DNA of 64,000 nt from Candidatus Saccharimonadota bacterium (GCA_017511865.1 JAFWIQ010000015.1:1-64000); one strand, 5' to 3'; numbered from the stretch's first letter, positions 18,496-28,670 are shown. A program made the numbers and translations. Notes: generated by a model not told the origin, from the sequence alone.

Positions 18496-19824
18496 ATGCG
18501 AATAATTGGACTTGACGTAGGCGAAAAACGTATTGGCGTGGCCAGGGTGGATTCTGATACTAAAATCGCCGTTCCAATGGGCTTTATCAATGTGGATGGT
18601 TCGGAATGGCAGGAGATTGCCCGTATTGCCAATGTGAATAATACTAGTTTCTTTGTCTTGGGGCTGCCTAGGAGCAATGAGGGCAATGAAACAGCGCAGT
18701 CTTTATATGTGAGAAATTTTGCCAAAGTTTTAACGAGCAAAACACCGGGGGCTAAAATTAGACTTCAAGATGAAAGCTTGACGTCGGTGATGGCAGAGGA
18801 ACGTCTAAAAAGGCGCAAAAAACGCTACGAAAAAGGAGAAATTGATGCCGAAGCAGCTACAATTATCCTGCAAGACTTCATCGAAAGTTTTAGTGAACCC
18901 AAGCAAAAAATAGTAGAGGAAACTAGCTTAGTAGAGAAAGAGGTTAAGAAAGTGAAGAGAAAAACCAAAAAAGCCACTAAGTGGATTTCTGGCATTATGG
19001 CCCTTTTGATTTTGGTTTTATTAGGAGTGGGGGGTTACCTTTGGCTCAAAGACATGAGAGCCAAAGAACGAGCAGAAGAATATGCAAGACAGGAAGCAGA
19101 AATGCAAGCAGAGGTATTTAATTTTACCATCCGACCAGGAGAAACAATTTTTGACATAAAAAAGAATCTGGTGGATTTAGGATATAGTTCTGCGGATGTA
19201 GAGCAGGCGTTTGTGGCAGATTATGATTTTGATTTTTTAAAAAACCGACCAGAAGATGCCACCCTGGAAGGCTATTTGTATGGCGAGACGCATGAATTTT
19301 ATAAAGATGAAGCCGTAACGGAAATTATAAAGGTTTTTTTGACAGGAATGGAGCACGTAATCAAGGAAAATAATCTGGAAACAAGATACGCAGAAAAAGG
19401 GCTGTCATTATATGAAGGCATCACTTTGGCTTCTGTTGTCCAAAAAGAATCTCCTACCCAAGAAATGCCGACGGTGGCTCAGGTATTTTTGTCAAGGCTT
19501 TCCTACGGACTGCCTATGGGTAGCGACGTCACGGTATCTTATGCCGTTGATAAAGTTGACCCCGACAGACAGATTTATATCGATAACCAAACGGCTCTTA
19601 AGATAGATTCTTGTTATAATACACGACTTTATGCCGGTTTACCGTGCGGCCCTATTTCTAACCCTGGCTTAGCCGCTTTGCTTGCTGTAGCGGAGCCATC
19701 GGATACAGCTTATCTTTATTTCTTGACAGGAGATGACGGTTTGATGTATTATAGTTATACAGAGGCGGAGCACAATCAGAACGCTTACAGTCATTGCCGC
19801 GACCTCTGTAATGTATCATTATGA
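18496..19824 (+). CDS. Fusion of YqgF/RuvX-type nuclease with MltG-type endolytic transglycosylase
   Basis: 442 residues in one uninterrupted frame. Residues 1-140 are YqgF/RuvX: GLDVGEKRIGVA with Asp7, LGLPRS, QDESLTS with Glu, and DAEAATIIL with Asp, the RNase-H-like acidic triad. A basic linker and transmembrane helix (about 162-185) follow. Residues 205-442 are MltG/YceG: RPGETIFDI, EGYLYGETHEF, the catalytic region ASVVQKES and GLPCGPISNPG. MltG cuts nascent glycan strands outside the membrane; YqgF-type proteins act on pre-16S rRNA or Holliday junctions in the cytosol. The topology fits both. It overlaps the LysM-CHAP gene by 4 nt. Confidence 0.9.
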   Translation: MRIIGLDVGEKRIGVARVDSDTKIAVPMGFINVDGSEWQEIARIANVNNTSFFVLGLPRSNEGNETAQSLYVRNFAKVLTSKTPGAKIRLQDESLTSVMAEERLKRRKKRYEKGEIDAEAATIILQDFIESFSEPKQKIVEETSLVEKEVKKVKRKTKKATKWISGIMALLILVLLGVGGYLWLKDMRAKERAEEYARQEAEMQAEVFNFTIRPGETIFDIKKNLVDLGYSSADVEQAFVADYDFDFLKNRPEDATLEGYLYGETHEFYKDEAVTEIIKVFLTGMEHVIKENNLETRYAEKGLSLYEGITLASVVQKESPTQEMPTVAQVFLSRLSYGLPMGSDVTVSYAVDKVDPDRQIYIDNQTALKIDSCYNTRLYAGLPCGPISNPGLAALLAVAEPSDTAYLYFLTGDDGLMYYSYTEAEHNQNAYSHCRDLCNVSL

Positions 19825-20957
19825 CGAAAAAGAAGCAAAAATTTGATTTCGAAAAACTCAAGGGGGTATTACCGTATTTTGTGGCCGGCTTGATTACTTT
19901 GGCTTTGGTTTTTGTTGGGTCACTTAATAAAAATAATTCAGACACAAATTTTAGCCTTGATACTTTTGCCGCGAACGATTACAAAATATCTGTTGATCAA
20001 TTGTCAGAACTTTATGTAGTGGCGGATCTTTCTGACGCTCTTAATCTAGCTAGCGCTCAAGAAGTGGCATCCAATTACGTAGTTACGACTACCCTGTATG
20101 ATTCTGGACAAACATCAGTGGGTAAGTTGGAAAAACCAAACTTAACAGACGTGGGGGAACGAGAGTGGGTGATATCCTATACTGTTGGAGAAGGTGAATC
20201 GATGGAGAGTATTGCTAGTAAATACGGCATTACAACAGACCAAATCAGATGGTCAAACGGCTTAAAGAACACTGATGTCGCAGCTGGCACAGTTTTGTAT
20301 ATACCGAAAGAGCCAGGAATTATATATACTGTCAAAGCTGACGACACAATCGAATCCATTGCTTCTACGTATGGTTCCAATGTTGAAGAGATTACGATTT
20401 TTAATGATCTTGATGTTTCCGAGTTGGCAGAAGGAAACAAAATCTTTATTAAAGGCGGGAGTTTGCCGGAAAAAGAACGACCAGAATACGTGCCGCCAGT
20501 GGTTAGACCGACTTATACCCAGACCACAACATACACATACACATATCTTGGTAATTCGTCTTCACGAGAAAACGTGCAGGTGATAGCGACAGGGTTCTTT
20601 GATGCTAGCTATGGTTATCCAAATCCCAACCCTGGTGTACCTGGTTGGTGTACTTGGTATGCGTGGTATTGGCGCGCTACCAGTCCGCTATCCCTCGGTA
20701 CCCTTGGGCACGAAGGGCGAAACGCCAATACATGGCACATCAATTATGCTTATCGCGGCGTTGGTAGAACCCCGGCCGTTGGTGCAGTCTTCCAGTCGCC
20801 TTATGGTGGCGGTGGCTTTGGTCACGTAGGAGTAGTGGTAGGCATGAATGATGACGGATCGATCACTGTACAAGAAATGAATTACGCCGGAAGATACGTA
20901 GTTACCCAAGCTACTATTCCGGCCAGTGCTGTAGGTAATTTCAACTACATCTATTAG
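19821..20957 (+). CDS. Membrane-anchored LysM-LysM-CHAP peptidoglycan hydrolase
   Basis: 378 residues. N-terminal transmembrane anchor (about 18-38). Two LysM domains (VISYTVGEGESMESIASKYG near 118 and IIYTVKADDTIESIASTYG near 168) bind glycan. A Tyr/Thr/Pro linker leads to a CHAP domain whose Cys lies in GWCTWYAW, His in GFGHVGVVV and polar residue in EMNYAG. CHAP enzymes cleave peptide or amide bonds in peptidoglycan. The ATGA overlap with the MltG fusion suggests the two wall enzymes are made together, for growth or for attacking a neighbour's wall (inference). Confidence 0.93.
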   Translation: MTKKKQKFDFEKLKGVLPYFVAGLITLALVFVGSLNKNNSDTNFSLDTFAANDYKISVDQLSELYVVADLSDALNLASAQEVASNYVVTTTLYDSGQTSVGKLEKPNLTDVGEREWVISYTVGEGESMESIASKYGITTDQIRWSNGLKNTDVAAGTVLYIPKEPGIIYTVKADDTIESIASTYGSNVEEITIFNDLDVSELAEGNKIFIKGGSLPEKERPEYVPPVVRPTYTQTTTYTYTYLGNSSSRENVQVIATGFFDASYGYPNPNPGVPGWCTWYAWYWRATSPLSLGTLGHEGRNANTWHINYAYRGVGRTPAVGAVFQSPYGGGGFGHVGVVVGMNDDGSITVQEMNYAGRYVVTQATIPASAVGNFNYIY

Positions 20958-20976
20958 ATATCTATTAGGCCTTTTA

Positions 20977-22555
<1,579 letters not shown>

Positions 22556-22562
22556 TAGCTTA

Positions 22563-22713
22563 AGCTGGTATGCTTCACAGGGGTTCCACTGATTGAAAAA
22601 AGAGTGGAGTGTGGAGACTACATGATAAAAACAAACAGCGGATTAAAACAAAACAATGTGCCCCGTAGGGTGGGCGCGTATCAGCGGGGAAAGCGACCGA
22701 AAGGTCGTTTTTT
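22563..22713 (+). ncRNA. Candidate structured non-coding RNA of about 150 nt
   Basis: It is bracketed by a near-consensus promoter and a rho-independent terminator (stem 22693-22698 with 22703-22708, then T run) and has no plausible ORF. The 5' half folds as a long hairpin (CTTCACA pairs with TGTGGAG; TCCACT with AGTGGA). The middle is an A-rich single strand. The 3' half has GTGCCC/GGGCGC and an alternative CCCCG/CGGGG pairing. It lacks the SRP GGAAGGAAGCAG loop, the RNase P signature and closing ends like 6S RNA, so no known class is assigned. Confidence 0.6.
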
Positions 22714-22730
22714 CATGATATAATAAGCGT

Positions 22731-23426
22731 ATGATTAAATTTACAATTATCACTTTGTTTCGCGAGGCGATTGAGCCTTATCTAAAAACCTCGATGATGT
22801 GGAAAGCCACGGAAAAAGGTTTGGCTCAATTTGATTTTGTAAATTTGCGAGATTTTGGCCTGGGCCCGCACAAGTCAGTAGATGATACCCCTTATGGTGG
22901 GGGCGACGGGATGCTGCTTAGGTGTGAACCAGTTTTTGCGGCGATTGAGTCGGTCAAAAAGACCGATCCGTCTGCGAAAGTAATTTTGCCTACTCCGGTC
23001 GGAGAAATATGGGAACAGAGCCGAGCGAGGGCAATGGCTGATGGGAAATTGGGGATAGATGACGAGAAAAACGAAACCCAACATTATATTATTTTGTGTC
23101 CACACTATGAAGGTTACGATGAGAGGATTTTGAGTATCGTAGATTACAAAATTTCACTGGGAAAATATGTGTTGACTGGAGGAGAATTGCCAGCACTTAT
23201 TATTATTGATTCCGTTGTAAGGTTAATCCCTGGAGTTTTAGGCGGTGAAAATTCTGCAGAGATTGAATCGTTTTCGGATGGAGATAATCTAGAATATCCA
23301 CAATATACGCGGCCAGAAGAATTCCGCGGAATGAGAGTACCGGAAATTCTATTATCTGGCAACCATGGCGAAATTGCCAAATGGCGGGAGAGTCACTCGG
23401 GAAAAGTTGACCCAGACGGTGCCTAG
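22731..23426 (+). CDS. trmD: tRNA (guanine-37-N1)-methyltransferase TrmD
   Basis: 231 residues, usual length. SPOUT trefoil-knot signatures: DDTPYGGGDGMLL, LPTPVGEIW, LCPHYEGYDERI, YVLTGGELPALI and RLIPGVLGG. The C-terminal helical domain carries YTRPEEFRG and LLSGNHGEIAKWR. It methylates G37 of several tRNAs with SAM and prevents frameshifting. TGA-TATAAT (22716-22724) ends 6 nt before the ATG, directly after the ncRNA terminator. Confidence 0.97.
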   Translation: MIKFTIITLFREAIEPYLKTSMMWKATEKGLAQFDFVNLRDFGLGPHKSVDDTPYGGGDGMLLRCEPVFAAIESVKKTDPSAKVILPTPVGEIWEQSRARAMADGKLGIDDEKNETQHYIILCPHYEGYDERILSIVDYKISLGKYVLTGGELPALIIIDSVVRLIPGVLGGENSAEIESFSDGDNLEYPQYTRPEEFRGMRVPEILLSGNHGEIAKWRESHSGKVDPDGA

Positions 23427-23446
23427 ATATTCTGTGCTCTTATATT

Positions 23447-23572
23447 TTGACAAAAGCTATAAATATGGTAGAATACGAAAGACGCCAAGCACTACACTAG
23501 GTGCAAGTCTGGCGGTTAGCTCTTTGATATGATTGGTTCTTGCTCATATTACTGTGTATAGGAGGTTGCAAG
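23447..23572 (+). promoter_or_regulatory. Promoter and structured leader of the beta-helix protein gene
   Basis: TTGACA (23447-23452), 16 bp, TGG-TAGAAT (23466-23474). The leader of about 90 nt folds near its 5' end: CGCCA pairs with TGGCG, and inside it GCAC pairs with GTGC. The AGGAGG ribosome site lies before the ATG at 23573. A leader this long is unusual in this window. Confidence 0.65.
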
Positions 23573-24349
23573 ATGAATAAGTTATGGAAAAAGTATGAGT
23601 TAACGGACGAAACGATCGAAATTTCTGGGCATACATTGTATCGTATTCGTGCACTTCGTTCGTTTGGCGTAATTGAGGCTGGACAACTTGGAGGATTCAT
23701 TGAAAAAGAAGAAAATCTTTCTCACGATGGAGACTGTTGGGTATTCAACGATGCTGCGGTATACGACAATGCGATGGTCTGCGATGATGCTTTTATTGCA
23801 GACGATGCAAAAATTTTTGACAATGCCGTAGTCCGTGGTGGAGCCTCAGTTTGTGGTAGGGCTTGGATTTTTGGCAATGCCAAAATTTTTGGCATTGCCA
23901 AGGTGCTCGACGATGTACACATCTCCGACTATGCTAGAGTGCACGATCGAGCCTGGATCGAAAACTGGGCACTCATTTGTGGCCATGCCAGAGTGCATGA
24001 TTGTGCCAAAATTAGCAATCATGCTACAATTGATGGGTTTGCTAGGATCTATAATAATGCCGAGATTTACGATTATGCAAAGGTCCAAGACGATGCTAGT
24101 GTGGGTGGCAATGCTCGGGTCCATGGAGATGCTTGCATCTACGAATGCGCCAAAGTGTATACGCGCGCCGAGGTATATGGACAGGCCAAGGTTTGTGGCT
24201 GTGCCGAAGTTTATGGTTACTCTGTGGTTTTTGATGACGCTATGATTTGCGACTCTGCTCAGGTTTATGATGACGCAAGGATTCTTTATAGATCTAGAGT
24301 GGGGGGCAAAAGACACGTTATTAGCGTTGTAGCAAGTAACGATATGTAA
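23573..24349 (+). CDS. Left-handed beta-helix repeat protein of phage/Firmicutes type
   Basis: 258 residues. The N-terminal cap (LWKKYELTDETIEISG, then IRALRSFGVIEAGQLGGFIEKEENLSHDGDCWV cut by short variants) matches the start of a protein family often seen in phages and gut or oral Firmicutes. It is followed by about 28 six-residue turns of the form A-x-V/I-x-D/G-N/D (residues 55-245), a left-handed beta-helix. No catalytic insert is visible, so enzymatic function is doubtful. The start at 23573 is set by GGAGG 8 nt upstream. It has its own promoter and terminator and no operon partners, and is likely acquired by transfer. Confidence 0.82.
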   Translation: MNKLWKKYELTDETIEISGHTLYRIRALRSFGVIEAGQLGGFIEKEENLSHDGDCWVFNDAAVYDNAMVCDDAFIADDAKIFDNAVVRGGASVCGRAWIFGNAKIFGIAKVLDDVHISDYARVHDRAWIENWALICGHARVHDCAKISNHATIDGFARIYNNAEIYDYAKVQDDASVGGNARVHGDACIYECAKVYTRAEVYGQAKVCGCAEVYGYSVVFDDAMICDSAQVYDDARILYRSRVGGKRHVISVVASNDM

Positions 24350-24394
24350 TTTTGACGCACAAAAACAAAATTTAAGAACCAAAAGCAAAAAAAG

Positions 24395-24420
24395 AGCGCC
24401 GCTTCTAGCGGTGCTTTTTT
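24395..24420 (+). terminator. Rho-independent terminator after the beta-helix gene
   Basis: 8-bp stem (24395-24402 with 24408-24415), TTCTA loop, T run. Confidence 0.88.
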
Positions 24421-24493
24421 GTATGCCACAAAATAATATTTTAGTAACAGGGGTCAAGGTCGCAAATCGGCCCAAGAAATTATAAGCAGGGTA

Positions 24494-24570
24494 TTCAAGA
24501 TAACCAGTGAAGGTTACCTTGAAGCTTTTCGCTAAGCCTAAATCCCACGGGAAAACCGTGGGATTTTTTC
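24494..24570 (+). terminator. Two hairpins upstream of recG: a 12-bp stem, then a terminator
   Basis: First hairpin 24494-24505 with 24512-24523 (one mismatch). Second, 24543-24550 with 24556-24563, followed by six T, is a good terminator. No gene precedes them on this strand after the terminator at 24420, so they probably end a short unidentified RNA beginning between about 24430 and 24490. Confidence 0.6.
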
Positions 24571-24586
24571 ATGCTATAATTTGAAT

Positions 24587-26674
24587 ATGAATTTATTGGA
24601 TTCCGTGGAGGAATTGAAGGGCGTTGGCCCAAAGACAGCGAAAATTTTATACAAGTATGGCATTCGGACGGTGAAAGATTTTTTTTATAATCTACCGCGA
24701 GATTATGAAAATTTTGAAGCGCCAACCTCAATTTCTGAAATTCGGCCAGGGAAGGTAGTAATAAGAGGCAAAATTGACTCTTTGACTACTAGGCGAGCCA
24801 GAAAACGCAATTTATCGATTACGGAGGGAGTGATAAGGGATAAAACTGGGGCGATTAAAACTATCTGGTTTAACCAAAGTTATCGCATGAGGCAATTTGA
24901 TCCAGATAAGGAATATTATTTTACTGGAAATTATGAATTCAAAAATGGCCGTTATAGCCTCATTTCACCTTCGGCCGCCTTGGTATCCGATATTGACCCT
25001 TCTTCTGGTCTTAGCCCCGTCTACGTGGCTCATGGCAGTCTAAAATCGCACGATTTTAAGCGTCTGATGGAAAAATCTCGGGATCAATTTGCAAAAATAC
25101 CAGATTTATTACCCACTGTACGCACGGGAATAAGAAAAGATGCACTGTTTTTTGCACATTTTCCCAATTCTCTAAAATCTGCCCAGGGAGCGAGAGATTA
25201 TTTGGCTTACGAGGAATTGTTTGAGCTAATTTTGGCAGCAAGACTCAATCGCCGAGAAAACGAAAAATTAAAAGCGACCAGCATTCCGTTTGATGCCAGT
25301 AGGGTTAAAGATTTTGTGGGTAGGTTACCGTTTAAACTAACTAACGCCCAGAGATTGGCTAGTTGGGAAATTTTTCAAGATATGGAGAAAGACACTCCGA
25401 TGAACCGACTCTTGCAGGGGGATGTGGGGTCGGGGAAGACGATGGTCGCAGCAATGGCAGCATACGAGGCAGTATTGTCAGGAGCGCAGGTAGCACTGCT
25501 AGCACCAACTGCCATTCTAGCTACACAGCATTACGAAAAATTACGCGATTTATTGGAGCCCTTCAAAATAACTGTGGCTCTCCTCACCGGGGCCAGCAAA
25601 AATAAGAAAAATCTCAAAGAAAACATCAAAAATGGCAAAATTAGCCTCGTAATTGGCACCCATGCATTACTCACCGATGATACGGAATTTTTGGCGCTCG
25701 GGTTGGTGATTATTGACGAGCAGCATCGCTTTGGGGTAGAGCAAAGGCAAAAATTAGTATTAAAATCACCGTCTGAGCTTGCTCCGCATCTTTTGGCGAT
25801 GACGGCGACGCCGATTCCGCGCTCATTACAGTTGACGTTGTTTGGGGATTTGGACGTCTCGGTATTAAATGAGCTCCCCAAGGGGCGCCAACCGATTTCA
25901 ACCAAAATCATAACTGAGGTAGAGACAAAAACCGAGCTTTACCCGAAGATGCAAGAAGTACTAAATAAAAAACCTGATCCAAAAGGCAAATCCACTAAGG
26001 CGCATGGGCAACAAATTTATTGGATTTGTAAAACGATTGAAGATGGTGGTGCATCTTTGGGCATGGATGGTAGCAAACTGGGTGGCGGATCGGAAGTGGT
26101 CTCAGTTAAAAAACGCACCAAAAGGCTGCAGGAGGTGTTCCCGGATAAGGTAGTAGAATTTTTGCACGGCAAAATGAAACCGGCAGAGAAGGACGAGGTG
26201 ATGGGGCGGTTTGCAAATGGCAAAATCGACATTCTGGTCTCTACTACCGTGGTAGAAGTGGGAGTAGACGTACCGAATGCTACGCTTATGGTGATAGAAA
26301 ATGCAGAAAGTTATGGCCTGGCACAATTACACCAACTGAGGGGCAGGGTAGGGCGAGGTTCCTCGATGTCTTTTTGCTACTTACTGACCAGCGGAGATAT
26401 ACCACCATCTAGGCGACTGCGAGAACTAGAGAAGTCTTCTGATGGTTTTTATTTGGCGGAAATAGATTTAAAATTACGGGGGCCAGGGGAAATATATGGC
26501 TCCCTGCAGCATGGGGCTCTAGATTTAAAAATTGCTTCACTAGCGGATACAAAATTAATCCATCGCGCCCAGGTAGACGTTGAGAAATTTTTACAAAACC
26601 CAGAAAATATGTTAAAATATAAAGAACTAATGGATGGGATGGTCAAATATCAACAATTAACGACATTGAATTAA
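24587..26674 (+). CDS. recG: ATP-dependent DNA helicase RecG
   Basis: 695 residues, full length. The N-terminal wedge/OB domain includes LKGVGPKTAKILYKYGI and RGKIDSL. Helicase motifs: GDVGSGKTMVA (Walker A), DEQHRFGVEQR (DExH), MTATPIPRSL, then DILVSTTVVEVGVDVPNA and QLRGRVGRG. The C-terminal RecG wedge-clamp is present. It reverses stalled replication forks and branch-migrates Holliday junctions. The start is ATG 24587, since TGC-TATAAT ends at 24580, 6 nt before; a TTG at 24581 would fall before the likely transcript start. Confidence 0.96.
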   Translation: MNLLDSVEELKGVGPKTAKILYKYGIRTVKDFFYNLPRDYENFEAPTSISEIRPGKVVIRGKIDSLTTRRARKRNLSITEGVIRDKTGAIKTIWFNQSYRMRQFDPDKEYYFTGNYEFKNGRYSLISPSAALVSDIDPSSGLSPVYVAHGSLKSHDFKRLMEKSRDQFAKIPDLLPTVRTGIRKDALFFAHFPNSLKSAQGARDYLAYEELFELILAARLNRRENEKLKATSIPFDASRVKDFVGRLPFKLTNAQRLASWEIFQDMEKDTPMNRLLQGDVGSGKTMVAAMAAYEAVLSGAQVALLAPTAILATQHYEKLRDLLEPFKITVALLTGASKNKKNLKENIKNGKISLVIGTHALLTDDTEFLALGLVIIDEQHRFGVEQRQKLVLKSPSELAPHLLAMTATPIPRSLQLTLFGDLDVSVLNELPKGRQPISTKIITEVETKTELYPKMQEVLNKKPDPKGKSTKAHGQQIYWICKTIEDGGASLGMDGSKLGGGSEVVSVKKRTKRLQEVFPDKVVEFLHGKMKPAEKDEVMGRFANGKIDILVSTTVVEVGVDVPNATLMVIENAESYGLAQLHQLRGRVGRGSSMSFCYLLTSGDIPPSRRLRELEKSSDGFYLAEIDLKLRGPGEIYGSLQHGALDLKIASLADTKLIHRAQVDVEKFLQNPENMLKYKELMDGMVKYQQLTTLN

Positions 26675-26676
26675 AA

Positions 26677-27198
26677 ATGGATACTATCAAAATCACATCA
26701 GGAATATTTCGGGGTCGGAGCATCAAAAGTCCCAAGTCTAACCTTACGCATCCAATGGGGGCACGAGAAAAGTTAGCACTTTTTAACATGATTGTAGATG
26801 ATTTACCCGGCTCCTTAGTACTAGATGCCTTCGCCGGTTCTGGCGCCCTAGGAATAGAAGCTTTGTCTAGAGGATCTTCAGGGGTAGTTTTTATAGAAAA
26901 GGGGACTTCAGCTAGCAAAATTATAAGACAAAATCTGGAGACTCTAGGCATTCAAGCTGAGATTTTTGTAGGTGATGTTGTAAATTTTGCAGCCGAACAG
27001 TTATTTGATGTAATCTTGGCGGATCCGCCGTATGATAATTTTGACCCAAAAAAGATTATAAATTTGCCAAAATTCTTAAAAAAAGACGGGGTACTGGCAC
27101 TATCTCATCCTGGAGAAGCCCCGGAAATACCAGGGGTAAAACTAGAAAAAACCCGAAAATACGCTCAGGCACATATTTCTATCTATAAAAGATTGTAA
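26677..27198 (+). CDS. rsmD: 16S rRNA (guanine-966-N2)-methyltransferase RsmD
   Basis: 173 residues. TSGIFRGRSI at the N-terminus, SAM-binding LDAFAGSGALGIEALSRG, FIEKG, and the catalytic ADPPYDNF near residue 115. It methylates G966 of 16S rRNA in the 30S body. It starts 2 nt after the recG stop, so it is co-transcribed, probably with re-initiation since no ribosome site is obvious. Confidence 0.95.
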   Translation: MDTIKITSGIFRGRSIKSPKSNLTHPMGAREKLALFNMIVDDLPGSLVLDAFAGSGALGIEALSRGSSGVVFIEKGTSASKIIRQNLETLGIQAEIFVGDVVNFAAEQLFDVILADPPYDNFDPKKIINLPKFLKKDGVLALSHPGEAPEIPGVKLEKTRKYAQAHISIYKRL

Positions 27199-27290
27199 TA
27201 TTGCTAAGCGTAATTAATAAGACAGCCTTGCTAAAAACTTGCGTTTTTAGCAAAAGTGTGATATAATGGGCTTATAAGGAGTTTTTTATT

Positions 27291-27737
27291 ATGTATTATC
27301 AGGGAGAAGAGGAGAAAAAAGAACGCCGCAAAATCATTACCGTAGCAACAATAGCTGTGGTGATTATTTTGATTTTGATTGTCGCCATTATAGTTGTGGC
27401 AACCAAAAAATCAGCAAAAACCAATATCGGTGGTACCGACAATACTTCTTTTGAAATTTCGGAAAAAACCGAAAATGGAGAGAAGACGGAGACTAAGGAT
27501 GAATCTACATCCAAGGAGTCCGAGAACAAGTCTACGGTTGGTAGTTTGTCGACAGAGACAAACAATAACAACACGAAGAACAACGCTACCGATGCGGCAG
27601 CTTCGGCGTCGGCTTCGAGCACTAACAGTGCCAACATGCCGAATACCGGCCCAGAGGATATCTTGCCGGTAGCTCTAATGGTAGGAGCATTGGTAACCTA
27701 TCTTTCCTCGGCGGCTTTGGCCAAAAGAGAAGCTTAA
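27291..27737 (+). CDS. Small surface protein with N-terminal membrane anchor and MPNTG-type C-terminus
   Basis: 148 residues. A charged N-terminus (EEEKKERRK) is followed by a transmembrane helix (about 17-38), a Thr/Ser/Asn/Lys/Glu low-complexity stalk, then MPNTGPEDILP, a hydrophobic helix and AKREA. The C-terminus resembles a sortase signal with M in place of L. With both ends hydrophobic it could also be a two-pass protein. TGA-TATAAT (27260-27268 region) and an AAGGAG site drive it. Function unknown. Confidence 0.78.
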   Translation: MYYQGEEEKKERRKIITVATIAVVIILILIVAIIVVATKKSAKTNIGGTDNTSFEISEKTENGEKTETKDESTSKESENKSTVGSLSTETNNNNTKNNATDAAASASASSTNSANMPNTGPEDILPVALMVGALVTYLSSAALAKREA

Positions 27738-27761
27738 TTCGTTTTTATCAATATAACGATT

Positions 27762-27794
27762 ATCAAAAAAGCGAGACAGTCTCGCTTTTTTGAT
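27762..27794 (+). terminator. Rho-independent terminator before tRNA-Leu
   Basis: 15-bp stem (27762-27776 with 27780-27794), 3-nt loop, with six T in the 3' arm. Confidence 0.9.
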
Positions 27795-27817
27795 TGTTTA
27801 TGATATAATTGCAACAG

Positions 27818-27902
27818 GCCCGTGTGGTGAAATTGGTATACACGTATGCCTTAGGAGCATATGCCGTAAGGCGTGAGAGTTCAAGTCTCTCCGCGGGCAC
27901 CA
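27818..27902 (+). tRNA. tRNA-Leu (anticodon UAG), CCA encoded
   Basis: 7-bp acceptor stem (GCCCGTG with CGCGGGC), D arm, anticodon stem TATGC/GCATA with loop CTTAGGA giving anticodon TAG. A long variable arm (TGCC-GTAA-GGCG), T arm GAGAG-TTCAAGT-CTCTC and encoded CCA at 27900-27902 complete it. A TGATATAAT box lies 9 nt upstream (27801-27809). Confidence 0.95.
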
Positions 27903-27986
27903 GCTTGACTATTACTTATAAAAATAGTATAATATATTTAGATATTTGAGAATATTGGTACATTAAAAAATAAGGGGGGTGCTTTA

Positions 27987-28631
27987 ATGAATAATATCCG
28001 TGTGCGAGGGGCTAGGTTTTTTATAGTTAGGCATGCAGAGGCTTTAAAAAATATCGAGAAAATGCATGGTGGCGGAACGCAGGATCTTACCATTAGAGGA
28101 GTTAGTCAACTCCTAAAGTCAATCGACGACTTAAGACCAGAGATACTCGAGCGTAAAGTTAATATATTATATCAAAAAGAAGGACGCAGCAAAAAAACAG
28201 CAGAGATTATCGGGCAAAAGTTTGAAGCTGAGACTAGGATAGCAAAACAAATCTATGGTGTAGGCCTTGGAGTTATTGCCGACCTTAATGAAGATGAACT
28301 AAAAGTTCAATATCCAGAAGTTTCACGAATATTGGAAGCTTGGAAGAATAACGGAGCGAAGCTTGACGATTATCCCGATGTTCCAGGAAGAGAGCATATG
28401 GTGGATTTCGCCGATAGAATAAGGAGTGGGTTATTTAATATATTAATGCCCGATATCGATACTATTTTGGTCGGAACCACCTCTACTATTAATATGTTAA
28501 ATCATCTCATGTTGACAGACGGCGAATTTATTCACGATAAGTATGATTTTGTTTCTTTTCCGTTTTCTGGGATCAACGGATGGCACTTATCGAGTAATGA
28601 GGCGCCAAGGAAAATATTCTCAAATTTCTAA
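27987..28631 (+). CDS. Histidine-phosphatase-superfamily protein with altered active site
   Basis: 214 residues. RHAEA near residue 15 is the catalytic His motif of the phosphoglycerate-mutase-like superfamily; GRSKKTAEIIG corresponds to the second arginine region. The second catalytic His motif (usually SHG) appears as VGTTSTINML, so His is missing and activity may be weak or different. A strong GGGGGG-type ribosome site precedes the ATG. It is convergent with the sugar cassette at 28671-32886 and probably part of the same acquired island; a phosphatase for a sugar phosphate is inferred. Confidence 0.78.
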   Translation: MNNIRVRGARFFIVRHAEALKNIEKMHGGGTQDLTIRGVSQLLKSIDDLRPEILERKVNILYQKEGRSKKTAEIIGQKFEAETRIAKQIYGVGLGVIADLNEDELKVQYPEVSRILEAWKNNGAKLDDYPDVPGREHMVDFADRIRSGLFNILMPDIDTILVGTTSTINMLNHLMLTDGEFIHDKYDFVSFPFSGINGWHLSSNEAPRKIFSNF

Positions 28632-28637
28632 ACCCTA

Positions 28638-28664
28638 GGTCGAGCCTATAAAGCTCGGCCTTTT
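28638..28664. terminator. Terminator between the convergent phosphatase and GT-NUDIX genes
   Basis: 8-bp stem (28638-28645 with 28653-28660), 7-nt loop, then TTTTC. Confidence 0.78.
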
Positions 28665-28670
28665 CTCATG

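Noticed and set aside
23740-24300. Periodic repeats suggestive of a CRISPR array
   Set aside because: Period is 18 nt and in frame, explained by hexapeptide repeats of the beta-helix protein.
23846-24475. 209-codon minus-strand frame across the beta-helix gene
   Set aside because: Arises from the repeated codons of the hexapeptide repeats; it reads through the terminator and has no start signals.
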